Notes: a model not told the origin generated them from the sequence alone. Shown: positions 1 to 5,934, counted from the stretch's first letter. The stretch: 6,318 bases of DNA from Gammaproteobacteria bacterium (GCA_030043215.1 JASHYG010000016.1:1-6318); one strand, 5' to 3'. Translations and numbers: made by a program.

Positions 1-28
1 TGATCTCCCGTGCTGGACCGAATCAGAA

Positions 29-1537
29 TCAGACGGCCGCGCGCTCGACCGCCGGAAAGGGATTATCCGGGAACAGGACGGCGGCATACCGGCCGCGGGC
101 TGCGAGATGCGTGTGCAGCAATGCGGCACCGACGCCGGCTGCCCCGATCTTGTAACCGGTCTCGGCATTGACCTCCCAGGGCTTCACGCGCGTCCACGCC
201 TGATACCAGCGGTAACCCTTGCCGTCGAGATCGCTCTCCCGGCTGATGAGCTGATCCGCCACGCGCAAGGCGAAGTCGCGGTACTGGGCCTTTCCGGTCG
301 AGAGCCACAGGCTCAGGAACAGCTCGGTGACCGCAGCGGAGCCGCAGCACTGGCAGACCACGTTCCAGTATCCCGGTGTCAGTTTCTCCGGGACGCCCGA
401 GCGGACGATGCCACGGGCGAGCTTCTCCGTCCATTCGAGATACTGACGGTCCCCGGTCACCTTGTGGAGCTGGTAGAACAGGCGCGCGGTGCCCGCGGGG
501 CCGTGGCAGTAGCCCAGGTAGTAAATGTCCGTGAGGTCGGGCTCGCGATAGTGCACCAGCGCGGCGTCGCCTTCGACGGTCGCGATGCTCTGGATGTGCC
601 GCGCCCCCTCCTTCGCAGCGTCCAGGAACTCCGCGCGGCGCGTCTCCTCGTAGAGCCGTGCGAGCACGTAGGCGACGCCTGCGGTGCCGAGCTCGAAATT
701 GGGATAGTACGCCTCTGCCGGAACGCCCAGGGCTCGCGCATTCACCGTCTGCGGGTCGAGGCCCCGCCAGCGCAACCCGCCGCGCGGATCCCGCTCCGCC
801 ATCTCGAGGATTCGCTCTCCGCCGCGCGCCGCGAGCTCGCGCAAGGAATTGTCCTGAAAGGTGCGCGCCGCATGGAGCAGGTACAGGACGACGCCCCCGC
901 CGAGCCCGACCCCCGGCGACGATACCCACTCCACGCCGGAACTCTTCACAGCGCTCGCGAGCGCCTGCGTCGCGGCGAGCGCGGCATCGCGATAGGCAGG
1001 CCGCTGCACGGCTTTCCAGGTCTCCGTCAGGCTGAACGCCGTGCCGGCAAGTCCGTTATCGAAGGACAGTCCACGGTCCGGCAGCGGGCCGAGGCTCCTC
1101 CCGCTCAGCAGATGCCTCCAGCTCGCCGCCAGATAATCGGCGCCGCGCAGCGCCTCATCGAGGTATGAGCCATCTCCGGTCGCCCTCGCCAGCTCCTGGA
1201 GGAACAAGACGATGCCGGCGCTGCCGCTGTAAATCGTGTTGTCCGGGCCCACCGTGACCGCCTTCTCCGGATGGTCCGGGTCCGGACGCCAGGCGATACC
1301 GCGCTCCTTATCGATACGGGCGCTGCGGATCCAGCGCGCGGCTTCCTCGGCCGCGTGGAGATACTCGCCATCGCTCCGCAAGGGACCGGTCTGTCCGAAG
1401 GCAAGCGCGGCGGGCTCCGAGGCACTGGCCACCGGAGACGTCAATATCGCGGGAATCGAAGGCACCACGGTCAACGCGGCGCTCGTCCCGAGAAACCCGC
1501 GCCGCGTGATGCGCAACGAGCCGTGGCAGTGAGACAT
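29..1537 (-). CDS. Tat-exported LanC-like protein with Cys-rich putative zinc site
   Basis: A 502-aa protein. The N-terminus has a twin-arginine motif (TRRGFLG, residues 11-17) followed by a hydrophobic stretch to about residue 40, so Tat export to the periplasm is predicted. The rest is a series of Gly-rich repeats typical of the LanC-like alpha/alpha toroid: GSAGIVLFLQE (105-115), GLAGTAFSL (162-170), GLGGGVVLYLL (211-221), LGTAGVAYVL (283-292), GYCHGPAGTARLF (342-354), CCGSAAVTELFLSL (397-410) and IGAAGVGAALL (464-474). Cys344, Cys397 and Cys398 fall where LanC cyclases hold zinc, but the usual second-motif Cys-His is Cys-Cys here. The catalytic His of NisC (in an AHG-type motif) is not seen; that repeat reads ELGTAG. 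The start is supported by GGAGAG six bases upstream. No lanthipeptide precursor or dehydratase is nearby, so lanthionine synthesis is doubtful. It could be a periplasmic zinc protein or sugar-binding barrel of related fold. The fold call is firm; the function is unknown. Confidence 0.85.
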   Translation of the reverse strand: MSHCHGSLRITRRGFLGTSAALTVVPSIPAILTSPVASASEPAALAFGQTGPLRSDGEYLHAAEEAARWIRSARIDKERGIAWRPDPDHPEKAVTVGPDNTIYSGSAGIVLFLQELARATGDGSYLDEALRGADYLAASWRHLLSGRSLGPLPDRGLSFDNGLAGTAFSLTETWKAVQRPAYRDAALAATQALASAVKSSGVEWVSSPGVGLGGGVVLYLLHAARTFQDNSLRELAARGGERILEMAERDPRGGLRWRGLDPQTVNARALGVPAEAYYPNFELGTAGVAYVLARLYEETRRAEFLDAAKEGARHIQSIATVEGDAALVHYREPDLTDIYYLGYCHGPAGTARLFYQLHKVTGDRQYLEWTEKLARGIVRSGVPEKLTPGYWNVVCQCCGSAAVTELFLSLWLSTGKAQYRDFALRVADQLISRESDLDGKGYRWYQAWTRVKPWEVNAETGYKIGAAGVGAALLHTHLAARGRYAAVLFPDNPFPAVERAAV

Positions 1538-1543
1538 GTGGGA

Positions 1544-1549
1544 CTCTCC
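1544..1549 (-). promoter_or_regulatory. Ribosome binding site of the LanC-like gene
   Basis: GGAGAG on the minus strand with six bases to the ATG at 1537. It supports the start that includes the complete Tat signal. Confidence 0.7.
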
Positions 1550-1553
1550 GCGC

Positions 1554-1572
1554 CCGCTCGCGTCTCGAGCGG
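1554..1572 (-). promoter_or_regulatory. Stem-loop in the 5' leader of the LanC-like gene
   Basis: Perfect 7-bp inverted repeat: CCGCTCG (1554-1560) and CGAGCGG (1566-1572) with a 5-nt loop. In the minus-strand transcript it ends four bases before the GGAGAG ribosome binding site, so it could affect translation initiation. This position is seen directly; a regulatory role is inferred. Confidence 0.35.
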
Positions 1573-1658
1573 AGATGATCGGCTTCGGATGTTAGCCCGC
1601 GCTTGCGCGCTCCAACAGTGAATGTTTTGAATGTGCTCATGAAAATATTTGATCGGCG

Positions 1659-1668
1659 CGGACGTCCG
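1659..1668. repeat. 10-bp perfect palindrome
   Basis: CGGACGTCCG, a perfect palindrome in the middle of the divergent intergenic region. It is a possible operator core, but a 10-bp GC-rich palindrome can also arise by chance. Confidence 0.3.
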
Positions 1669-1698
1669 GCGAGGTAACAAATCGGTATGGATCAGGGT

Positions 1699-1717
1699 CG
1701 CGCGCTGCCAGCGCGCG
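1699..1717. repeat. 19-bp palindrome, candidate operator
   Basis: CGCGCGCTGCCAGCGCGCG has perfect 9-bp arms around one central C. With a single-base centre it suits a dimeric DNA-binding protein better than an RNA hairpin. It lies roughly midway between the divergent genes (162 bp from the LanC-like start and 165 bp from the receptor start), where one operator could control both directions. Confidence 0.4.
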
Positions 1718-1808
1718 CTCGAGACAATCGCTCTCATGAATTCCGGTTGGGTCTCGAATCGTAAACGCAATTTCTCGGCCGGCCCGAGTCACTGCATCAT
1801 CGGTTCCG

Positions 1809-1877
1809 CTCGATCGGTGCTCCGCTGTTTGATTCTCGGGAGTGATCGAGACCGAACAACTCTTACAGCCTCGATCA
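1809..1877 (+). promoter_or_regulatory. Triple CTCGATC/GATCGAG element before the receptor start
   Basis: CTCGATC occurs at 1809-1815 and 1870-1876, and its complement GATCGAG at 1844-1850. The middle copy can pair with either outer copy. The upstream pairing is 7 bp plus a G-T wobble, continued past a 3-nt bulge by CTCC (1820-1823) with GGAG (1839-1842). The downstream pairing is TGATCGAG (1843-1850) with CTCGATCA (1870-1877), 8 bp with a 19-nt loop, ending four bases before the receptor ATG. The two hairpins exclude each other, as in attenuators and translational switches. The same copies could instead be protein-binding half-sites. Confidence 0.4.
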
Positions 1878-1881
1878 TCTA

Positions 1882-4401
1882 ATGAGTGCATCAATGACAA
1901 CGAATTTGAATTCATCGGGTTTCAGGGTCTCCATTGCGCAGCCGCGCGCGCGACGCGCAGTCCGCACCCCAGCCGTTTGGACCCTCGTATTGGCAGCGCT
2001 GCTGTGCGGAGTGGCCGCGTCGCAAAACGCGGCGGCGCAGACGGCGACGGCCCAGGCGGCGCCGACCCAGGCGGCGGCGCCCGCGGCGCAGGCGCAGCTC
2101 GCGAGCACCGACGTGCCGCAAGGCGCGGACAACGACGCCAGTTTGAATACCGTGATCGTGACGGGCACTCGCTCCTCCAATGTGAAGGCTCGCGATTCGG
2201 CGGCGCCCATCGCGGTGATCAGCGCCGAGGCGCTCCAGGCGACGGGCGCGACGGACCTGCGCGAGGCGCTCGAGCGGACGCTCCCATCGCTCAATTACGA
2301 CTCGCTGGGCGGCGATCTCGGCGCCCTGACGGACGCCATCCAGCTGCGGGGCTTGAGCCCGGATGACGTTCTGGTGCTGGTCAACGGCAAGCGCCGCCAC
2401 ACCACGGCGAACATCTACCTGGACTCGGGCCCGCAGCAGGGCTCCGCGCCGGTCGATCTCGACCTGATCCCGCTCAGCTCGATCGATCACATCGAGGTGC
2501 TGGGCGAAGGCGCGGCGGCGCAGTACGGGAGCGACGCCATCGCAGGCGTCATCAATATCATCCTCAAATCACAGAACCACGGCGGGGACGTCGAGGCGAA
2601 CACGGGACAGTACTATCACGGCGATGGCTTCACGGCGAGCACCGGCGGGAATTTCGGCTTATCGCTCGGAGACGACGGGTTCCTCGACTTAAGCTACGAC
2701 TTCCGCCACCACGACCACAGCGACCGCTCCGGCCCGGACAGCCGCACAGGCGTCACGGACAACCCGATCTTCGGCGATCCGGAGTCCGTCCGGACCTCCG
2801 TCGGCTACAACGCAGGCAAGTTCCTGGCGGACGGCGCCGCCGAGTTCTACAGCTTCGGCACGTACGCGGACCGCGACGCGCAAGCCTACGAGAACTACCG
2901 GCTCCCGACCATACTCCCGGAAGTGTATCCCGACGGATTCGCCCCCTCGGAGACGATCGAGGAGAATGACTTCTCGACGACCTGGGGTGTCAAAGGGACG
3001 CAGCTCTGGGGCTGGCACTGGGATCTGAGCACGACCTACGGAGGCGATGACGACCGCTTCGGCCTGATCAACTCGGGGAACCCGGGGTTGTACGACCTCA
3101 CCGGCTACACGCCCACATCGTTCCACATCGCGACCAACAAGGACACCCAGTGGACCAATAACCTCGACTTCGTGCAGCCCTTCGAGGTGGGGCTCCCCAC
3201 CCCCCTCACCACCGCGTTCGGCTTCGAGTACCGGCGGGAGACCTACTCGGTCAGCCCCGGAGATCCGGACTCGTACATCGACGGCGGCTCGCAGTCCTAT
3301 GTGGGCATCATGCCGGTGAGCGCCGGCTGGTGGGAACGCAGCAACTACGCAGGTTACGTCGACCTGTCGGCCGATCCGATCGAGAATTGGCAGCTGGATG
3401 TCGCCGGCCGCTACGAGCACTACACGGACTTCGGCGACGCGACGAGCGGCAAGCTGTCCACGCGCTATGACTTCACGCCGCGCTTCGCGCTTCGCGGCAC
3501 GGTGAGCAACGGCTTCCGGGCGCCCTCGCTCGCGCAGGAGTACTTCTCCAACCTCAACGTCTCGCCGTCGGGCGCGAGCGGCCAGCTCGCGGTCAACTCT
3601 CCGGCGGCCGTGGCCCTCGGCGCCGTGCCGCTCCAGCCGGAAAAGTCGAAGAACTTCAGCTTCGGCTTCGTTGCGGAGCCGCTCGACGGCTTTCACACCA
3701 CCGTCGACGCCTACTTGATCGAGATCGACAAGCGCATCGTCGAAGGCGGGACATACACTGGCGCGATCGCCATCGCCGCGCTCGAGGGGGAGAACATCAC
3801 GCTTCCACCGGGAATCGATCCGGCGGACGTTTCGACGAACTACTTCTCGAACGGGGCCGACACGAAGACGTACGGTGTCGACGCGACGGCGGACTACCGC
3901 ACCGATCTCGGCAACGCCGGCTCGATCGACTGGGATGCGGAGGCAAACTGGACGCACACCGAAGTCACCTCGATCGGCGAGGACACCCTCGGCGCCCCTC
4001 TGCTCAATGCCCAGAACATCGCCACCATCACCTCCGCGCAGCCCGAGAGCAAGATCATCGTCGGTGGGATATGGGCTCTGTCCGGCTGGAGCGTGAACCT
4101 GCACGAGCTCCGCTATGGCAGTAGCTACTCCCTGGACACCTACTTCGCCGGCCCCAACGAGTTCTCGACGACGGTGTTCTACAACAGCGTCAACAATGCG
4201 CGCTACGAGACCAACCTGGAGCTCGGGTATCAGTGGTCGTTCGGGTTGAAGTGGGCCATCGGCGCCCGGAATCTCTTCAACAAGACCCCCGAGGTGCTGC
4301 CGGCCGCGAACCGCTACATCGGCGCCGCGATCTACGACACCAACACGGGCGTTGGCATCGACGGCGGCTACTACTACACGCGGATCACGTACAGCTTCTG
4401 A
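1882..4401 (+). CDS. TonB-dependent outer-membrane receptor
   Basis: An 839-aa energised outer-membrane transporter, of normal family length. A long charged n-region (residues 1-30) leads to a hydrophobic core (about 31-46, WTLVLAALLCGVAA) and probable cleavage near NAAAQ (49-53). An Ala/Gln-rich linker follows, then a TonB-box-like segment, LNTVIVTGTR (88-97). The plug domain (about 98-235) has QLRGLSPDDVLVLVNGKRR (154-172) and the classic IEVLGEGAAAQYGSDAIAGV segment (204-223). The rest is the 22-strand barrel, with GARNLFNK (794-801) near the end and a terminal aromatic strand TRITYSF finishing in Phe, as outer-membrane insertion requires. No SusD partner or sigma/anti-sigma pair is in the window, and the N-terminus lacks a signalling domain. 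The ligand cannot be read from sequence; siderophore, other metal chelate, or an organic substrate are all possible. No clear Shine-Dalgarno precedes ATG 1882; ATG 1894 is an alternative start. It leads the operon, eight bases-scale spacing to the next gene. Confidence 0.93.
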   Translation: MSASMTTNLNSSGFRVSIAQPRARRAVRTPAVWTLVLAALLCGVAASQNAAAQTATAQAAPTQAAAPAAQAQLASTDVPQGADNDASLNTVIVTGTRSSNVKARDSAAPIAVISAEALQATGATDLREALERTLPSLNYDSLGGDLGALTDAIQLRGLSPDDVLVLVNGKRRHTTANIYLDSGPQQGSAPVDLDLIPLSSIDHIEVLGEGAAAQYGSDAIAGVINIILKSQNHGGDVEANTGQYYHGDGFTASTGGNFGLSLGDDGFLDLSYDFRHHDHSDRSGPDSRTGVTDNPIFGDPESVRTSVGYNAGKFLADGAAEFYSFGTYADRDAQAYENYRLPTILPEVYPDGFAPSETIEENDFSTTWGVKGTQLWGWHWDLSTTYGGDDDRFGLINSGNPGLYDLTGYTPTSFHIATNKDTQWTNNLDFVQPFEVGLPTPLTTAFGFEYRRETYSVSPGDPDSYIDGGSQSYVGIMPVSAGWWERSNYAGYVDLSADPIENWQLDVAGRYEHYTDFGDATSGKLSTRYDFTPRFALRGTVSNGFRAPSLAQEYFSNLNVSPSGASGQLAVNSPAAVALGAVPLQPEKSKNFSFGFVAEPLDGFHTTVDAYLIEIDKRIVEGGTYTGAIAIAALEGENITLPPGIDPADVSTNYFSNGADTKTYGVDATADYRTDLGNAGSIDWDAEANWTHTEVTSIGEDTLGAPLLNAQNIATITSAQPESKIIVGGIWALSGWSVNLHELRYGSSYSLDTYFAGPNEFSTTVFYNSVNNARYETNLELGYQWSFGLKWAIGARNLFNKTPEVLPAANRYIGAAIYDTNTGVGIDGGYYYTRITYSF
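2026..2100 (+). repeat. Ala/Gln-rich low-complexity linker with 15-bp period
   Basis: This GCG/CAG-rich stretch follows the receptor signal peptide and encodes mostly Ala, Gln, Thr and Pro. CCCAGGCGGCG recurs at 2051-2061 and 2066-2076, giving a 15-bp period. It probably forms a flexible spacer before the TonB box and could change length by slippage. Confidence 0.5.
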
Positions 4402-4404
4402 GAG
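4400..4404 (+). promoter_or_regulatory. Ribosome binding site of the DUF6152 gene
   Basis: GAGAG overlaps the receptor stop codon and sits five bases before ATG 4410. It favours this start over upstream in-frame codons inside the receptor gene and suggests translational coupling. Confidence 0.55.
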
Positions 4405-4409
4405 ATGCC

Positions 4410-4844
4410 ATGAAACCGAGACTCAGGCCTCTCGCGCTGCCCCTCGCGCTCCTGCCGCTCGCGGCGGCGCTGCCGGCGCTCGCGCATCACTCCTTCTCGG
4501 CGGAGTTCGACGACAACAAGCCGGTGCGCCTCGTGGGCACCATCACGAAGGTCGAGTGGACCAACCCCCACTCGTACTTCTACCTCGATGTGCTCAGCTC
4601 GAGAGGAGTCGTCTCGAGCTGGGCGTGCGAAAGCGGCAACCCCGGCGCTCTCTCGCGCCGGGGCTGGAAGCGGGGAGATATCAGGATCGGAGACAAGCTC
4701 ATCGTTGACGGATTCCTGGCGAAGGATGGATCGCACCTGATCGACGCTCGGCGCGTCACGCTCCCGGACGGCCGCCGTGTCTACGGCGGCTCGCCGGGAG
4801 ATGGCGGCCCCGAGGACACGCAGGCCGCGGCGCTGGCTCGCTGA
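4410..4844 (+). CDS. Small exported DUF6152 family protein
   Basis: A 144-aa protein with a Sec signal peptide: MKPRLR, then a Leu/Ala core to residue 25, with cleavage predicted after LPALA so that the mature chain begins His26-His27-Ser-Phe. The order AHHSF, GTITKVEWTNPHSYFYLDV (43-61), W71, a Gly/Arg-rich segment with RRGW (83-86), a GD.L.VDGF strand (about 94-102) and AKDGSH matches the DUF6152 family as I know it; its function is not established. The pattern of short strands suggests a small beta-barrel in the periplasm. His26, His27, His54 and Cys73 are candidate metal ligands (inference). The frame is open upstream to 4233 inside the receptor gene, but ATG 4410 has the signal peptide and a ribosome binding site, so it is the start. 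The eight-base gap after the receptor and matching strand place it in the same operon. Confidence 0.85.
   Translation: MKPRLRPLALPLALLPLAAALPALAHHSFSAEFDDNKPVRLVGTITKVEWTNPHSYFYLDVLSSRGVVSSWACESGNPGALSRRGWKRGDIRIGDKLIVDGFLAKDGSHLIDARRVTLPDGRRVYGGSPGDGGPEDTQAAALAR
4592..4624 (+). other. Strong stem-loop inside the DUF6152 gene
   Basis: CAGCTCGAGA (4595-4604) and TCTCGAGCTG (4612-4621) form a perfect 10-bp stem with a 7-nt loop. It extends through one G-U and two further pairs to 13 bp (4592-4604 with 4612-4624). It encodes part of the LSSRGVVSSWA region. There is no U-tract, so it is not an intrinsic terminator. Confidence 0.45.
4640..4661 (+). other. Second strong stem-loop inside the DUF6152 gene
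   Basis: CCCCGGCGC (4640-4648) and GCGCCGGGG (4653-4661) form a perfect 9-bp GC stem closed by a TCTC tetraloop, starting 16 bases after the previous hairpin. No U-tract follows. Confidence 0.45.
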
Positions 4845-4870
4845 CGGCCCGGCACCGTTCTTCCGGACTC

Positions 4871-4874
4871 GAGG
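4871..4874 (+). promoter_or_regulatory. Ribosome binding site of the first DUF6644 gene
   Basis: GAGG with seven bases to GTG 4882. It decides in favour of the GTG start over an in-frame start at 4777 that lies within the preceding gene. Confidence 0.55.
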
Positions 4875-4881
4875 CTCGTCA

Positions 4882-5373
4882 GTGTCCGCGCTGCTGCATC
4901 TGTGCGCCTGGATCAACGACTCGTCGATCGGAACACGAATCCGGGAGTCCGACAATCTGTTCTCCGCGATCGAGACGGTACACGTCCTCGGCATCGTGCT
5001 GATGGCCGGCACCATCGCGATCGCCGACCTGAGGCTGCTCGGCGTGGTGCTGAGACAGGCGCCCACCTCCGAGGTGGTGGACCCCCTCGTGAGGATCACC
5101 TGGCTCGGGTTCGCGGTGATGCTGTCGAGCGGAGCGTTGCTCTTCTGGGCGGAAGCGGCCAAGCTCTATGGGAACACGGCATTTCGCATCAAGCTGCTGC
5201 TGCTCGTGCTGGCCGCGGCGAATGCGTGGATCTTCCACTCGAGGACATACCGCCGTCTCTCCGAATGGGATACGGCGACCGCCACGCCCGCCGGAGCGCG
5301 GATCGCGGCGCTGTGCTCCCTCGCGCTCTGGAGCGCCGTCATCGTGTGCGGCCGTGCCATTGCATATCAGTAG
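4882..5373 (+). CDS. DUF6644 family four-helix inner-membrane protein (copy A)
   Basis: A 163-aa integral membrane protein from a GTG start. Family-like features run in order: an N-terminal amphipathic part with SSIGTRIRES (14-23), then IETVHVLG (30-37) opening helix 1, ADLRLLG (48-54) at its end, WLGFAVMLSSGALLFW (74-89) as helix 2, YGNTAFRIK (96-104) leading into helix 3 (to about 119), and ALCSLALWSAVIVCGRAIAY (143-162) as helix 4. This matches DUF6644, a family of unknown function. Glu31 and His34 lie at or in helix 1, and the pattern 'SGALL ... YGN.AFR.K' resembles the copper-resistance CopD type of membrane protein in layout only; metal or haem binding is inference. The longer frame from 4777 would overlap the DUF6152 gene and add an Arg-rich tail unlike the family. 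It is followed by a diverged paralogue 45 bases downstream, so the pair may form one heteromeric complex. Confidence 0.82.
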   Translation: MSALLHLCAWINDSSIGTRIRESDNLFSAIETVHVLGIVLMAGTIAIADLRLLGVVLRQAPTSEVVDPLVRITWLGFAVMLSSGALLFWAEAAKLYGNTAFRIKLLLLVLAAANAWIFHSRTYRRLSEWDTATATPAGARIAALCSLALWSAVIVCGRAIAYQ

Positions 5374-5406
5374 TCCCAGCGCCTGCCCGCCGGTGGCGGC
5401 GCAGCC

Positions 5407-5410
5407 AGGA
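5407..5410 (+). promoter_or_regulatory. Ribosome binding site of the second DUF6644 gene
   Basis: AGGA with eight bases to GTG 5419. It supports the GTG start, which gives the same N-terminal alignment (VSLLELFRW) as the upstream paralogue (VSALLHLCAW). Confidence 0.5.
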
Positions 5411-5418
5411 AAATCGAG

Positions 5419-5895
5419 GTGTCCTTGCTGGAACTGTTCCGATGGCTCGAACACACGCGGCTCAGTATCGCCATCCGAGCCTCGACGTGGGGCTTTGCGG
5501 TCATCGAGATGATCCACCTCCTCGCGCTTGCGATCTTCGGAGGAGCGGTCCTCGTGCTCGGACTGCGGGCCCTCGGCCTCACCCTGCAGCGCCAGCCGCT
5601 CGCGCGCGTGGCGCAGGCCGTCGCGCCCCTGTTGCTCGGCGGACTGATTGTGATGGTGTGCTCCGGCGCCCTGCTGGTCGCCGATGGGCCGCTGCGCTAT
5701 TACGGAAACGCCGCCTTCCGGGCCAAGATGCTGCTGCTCGCCATTGCCGTGGCGTGCGGCATCCCGTTGTATCGGGCCGCGCGTCACGCCTCCGGTCCCC
5801 GCGCGCCGCCCCTCTGGCTGAGATGGGCGGCCGCCCTGTCGCTCGCCCTGTGGCTTGCCGTCGGACTCGCCGGACGGGCGATCGGCGTGCTGTGA
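5419..5895 (+). CDS. DUF6644 family four-helix inner-membrane protein (copy B)
   Basis: A 158-aa membrane protein with the same order as copy A: LSIAIRAST (15-23), VIEMIHLLA (28-36), LRALGLTLQ (49-57), MVCSGALLV (79-87), YGNAAFRAKMLLL (95-107) and SLALWLAVGLAGRAI (141-155). Four transmembrane helices are predicted at about 25-48, 68-88, 100-118 and 134-152. Shared residues include the Glu-His pair in helix 1 (Glu30, His33), Arg50, Ser-Gly-Ala-Leu-Leu, Tyr-Gly-Asn, Phe-Arg-x-Lys and the final Gly-Arg-Ala-Ile. The copies are otherwise well diverged, and Asp49 of copy A is Gly48 here. They are therefore an old duplication or separate subfamilies, not a recent tandem copy. The role is unknown; the context suggests an inner-membrane partner of the periplasmic proteins encoded on either side. 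GTG start with AGGA upstream. Confidence 0.78.
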   Translation: MSLLELFRWLEHTRLSIAIRASTWGFAVIEMIHLLALAIFGGAVLVLGLRALGLTLQRQPLARVAQAVAPLLLGGLIVMVCSGALLVADGPLRYYGNAAFRAKMLLLAIAVACGIPLYRAARHASGPRAPPLWLRWAAALSLALWLAVGLAGRAIGVL

Positions 5896-5924
5896 AGCCG
5901 GCTGAGAATCTCTCTTGAAACATC

Positions 5925-5929
5925 GAGAG
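5925..5929 (+). promoter_or_regulatory. Ribosome binding site of the DLSGxW gene
   Basis: GAGAG with five bases to ATG 5935. CTCTC at 5910-5914 can pair with it (5-bp stem, 10-nt loop), which might weakly mask the site. Confidence 0.45.
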
Positions 5930-5934
5930 CAAGC

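Larger units (their letters stand above)
1538..1881. other. Divergent intergenic region, 344 bp
   Basis: This separates the minus-strand LanC-like gene from the plus-strand receptor operon and should carry both promoters. I could not find a convincing -35/-10 pair with normal spacing on either strand. The most AT-rich part is about 1617-1655, which includes TTTTGAAT and GAAAATATTTGAT and is the likeliest place for promoter elements. Several inverted repeats lie here and are listed separately. Small ORFs cross it on both strands, but none looks like a conserved protein. One plus-strand frame (ATG 1736 to TAA 1880-1882) ends by overlapping the receptor ATG as TAATG; this is treated in the findings. 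Confidence 0.6.

Noticed and set aside
107..1168. Plus-strand open frame (353 codons) opposite the LanC-like gene
   Set aside because: It has no recognisable motifs, and the opposite strand carries a full LanC-like repeat pattern with a Tat signal.
29..1881. A lanthipeptide biosynthesis cluster
   Set aside because: There is only a LanC-like gene. No precursor peptide with Ser/Thr/Cys core, no LanB or LanM dehydratase and no dedicated exporter is visible, and the protein is predicted to be exported.
1842..2366. Plus-strand frame starting at GTG 1842 after GGGAG
   Set aside because: It has a tempting ribosome binding site but runs out of frame through the receptor signal peptide and plug, giving an Arg/Gly/Ala-rich product without motifs.
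2689..4104. Long minus-strand open frame (471 codons) inside the receptor gene
   Set aside because: It is antisense to a clear TonB receptor, rich in Arg, Val and Gly as expected from the opposite strand of GC-rich coding DNA, and shows no domain.
4233..4409. Upstream extension of the DUF6152 gene
   Set aside because: The added 59 residues are an Arg/His-rich out-of-frame reading of the receptor end and would bury the signal peptide; ATG 4410 has a ribosome binding site.
4777..4881. Upstream extension of the first DUF6644 gene
   Set aside because: It overlaps the DUF6152 gene and adds an Arg-rich tail; GTG 4882 has GAGG and aligns with the start of the second copy.
4845..4881. Terminator between the DUF6152 and DUF6644 genes
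   Set aside because: The 37-nt gap has no stable stem and no U-tract.
5374..5418. Terminator between the two DUF6644 genes
   Set aside because: Only a short GC stem (CCGCC/GGCGG) is present with no U-tract, and the downstream ribosome binding site follows at once.
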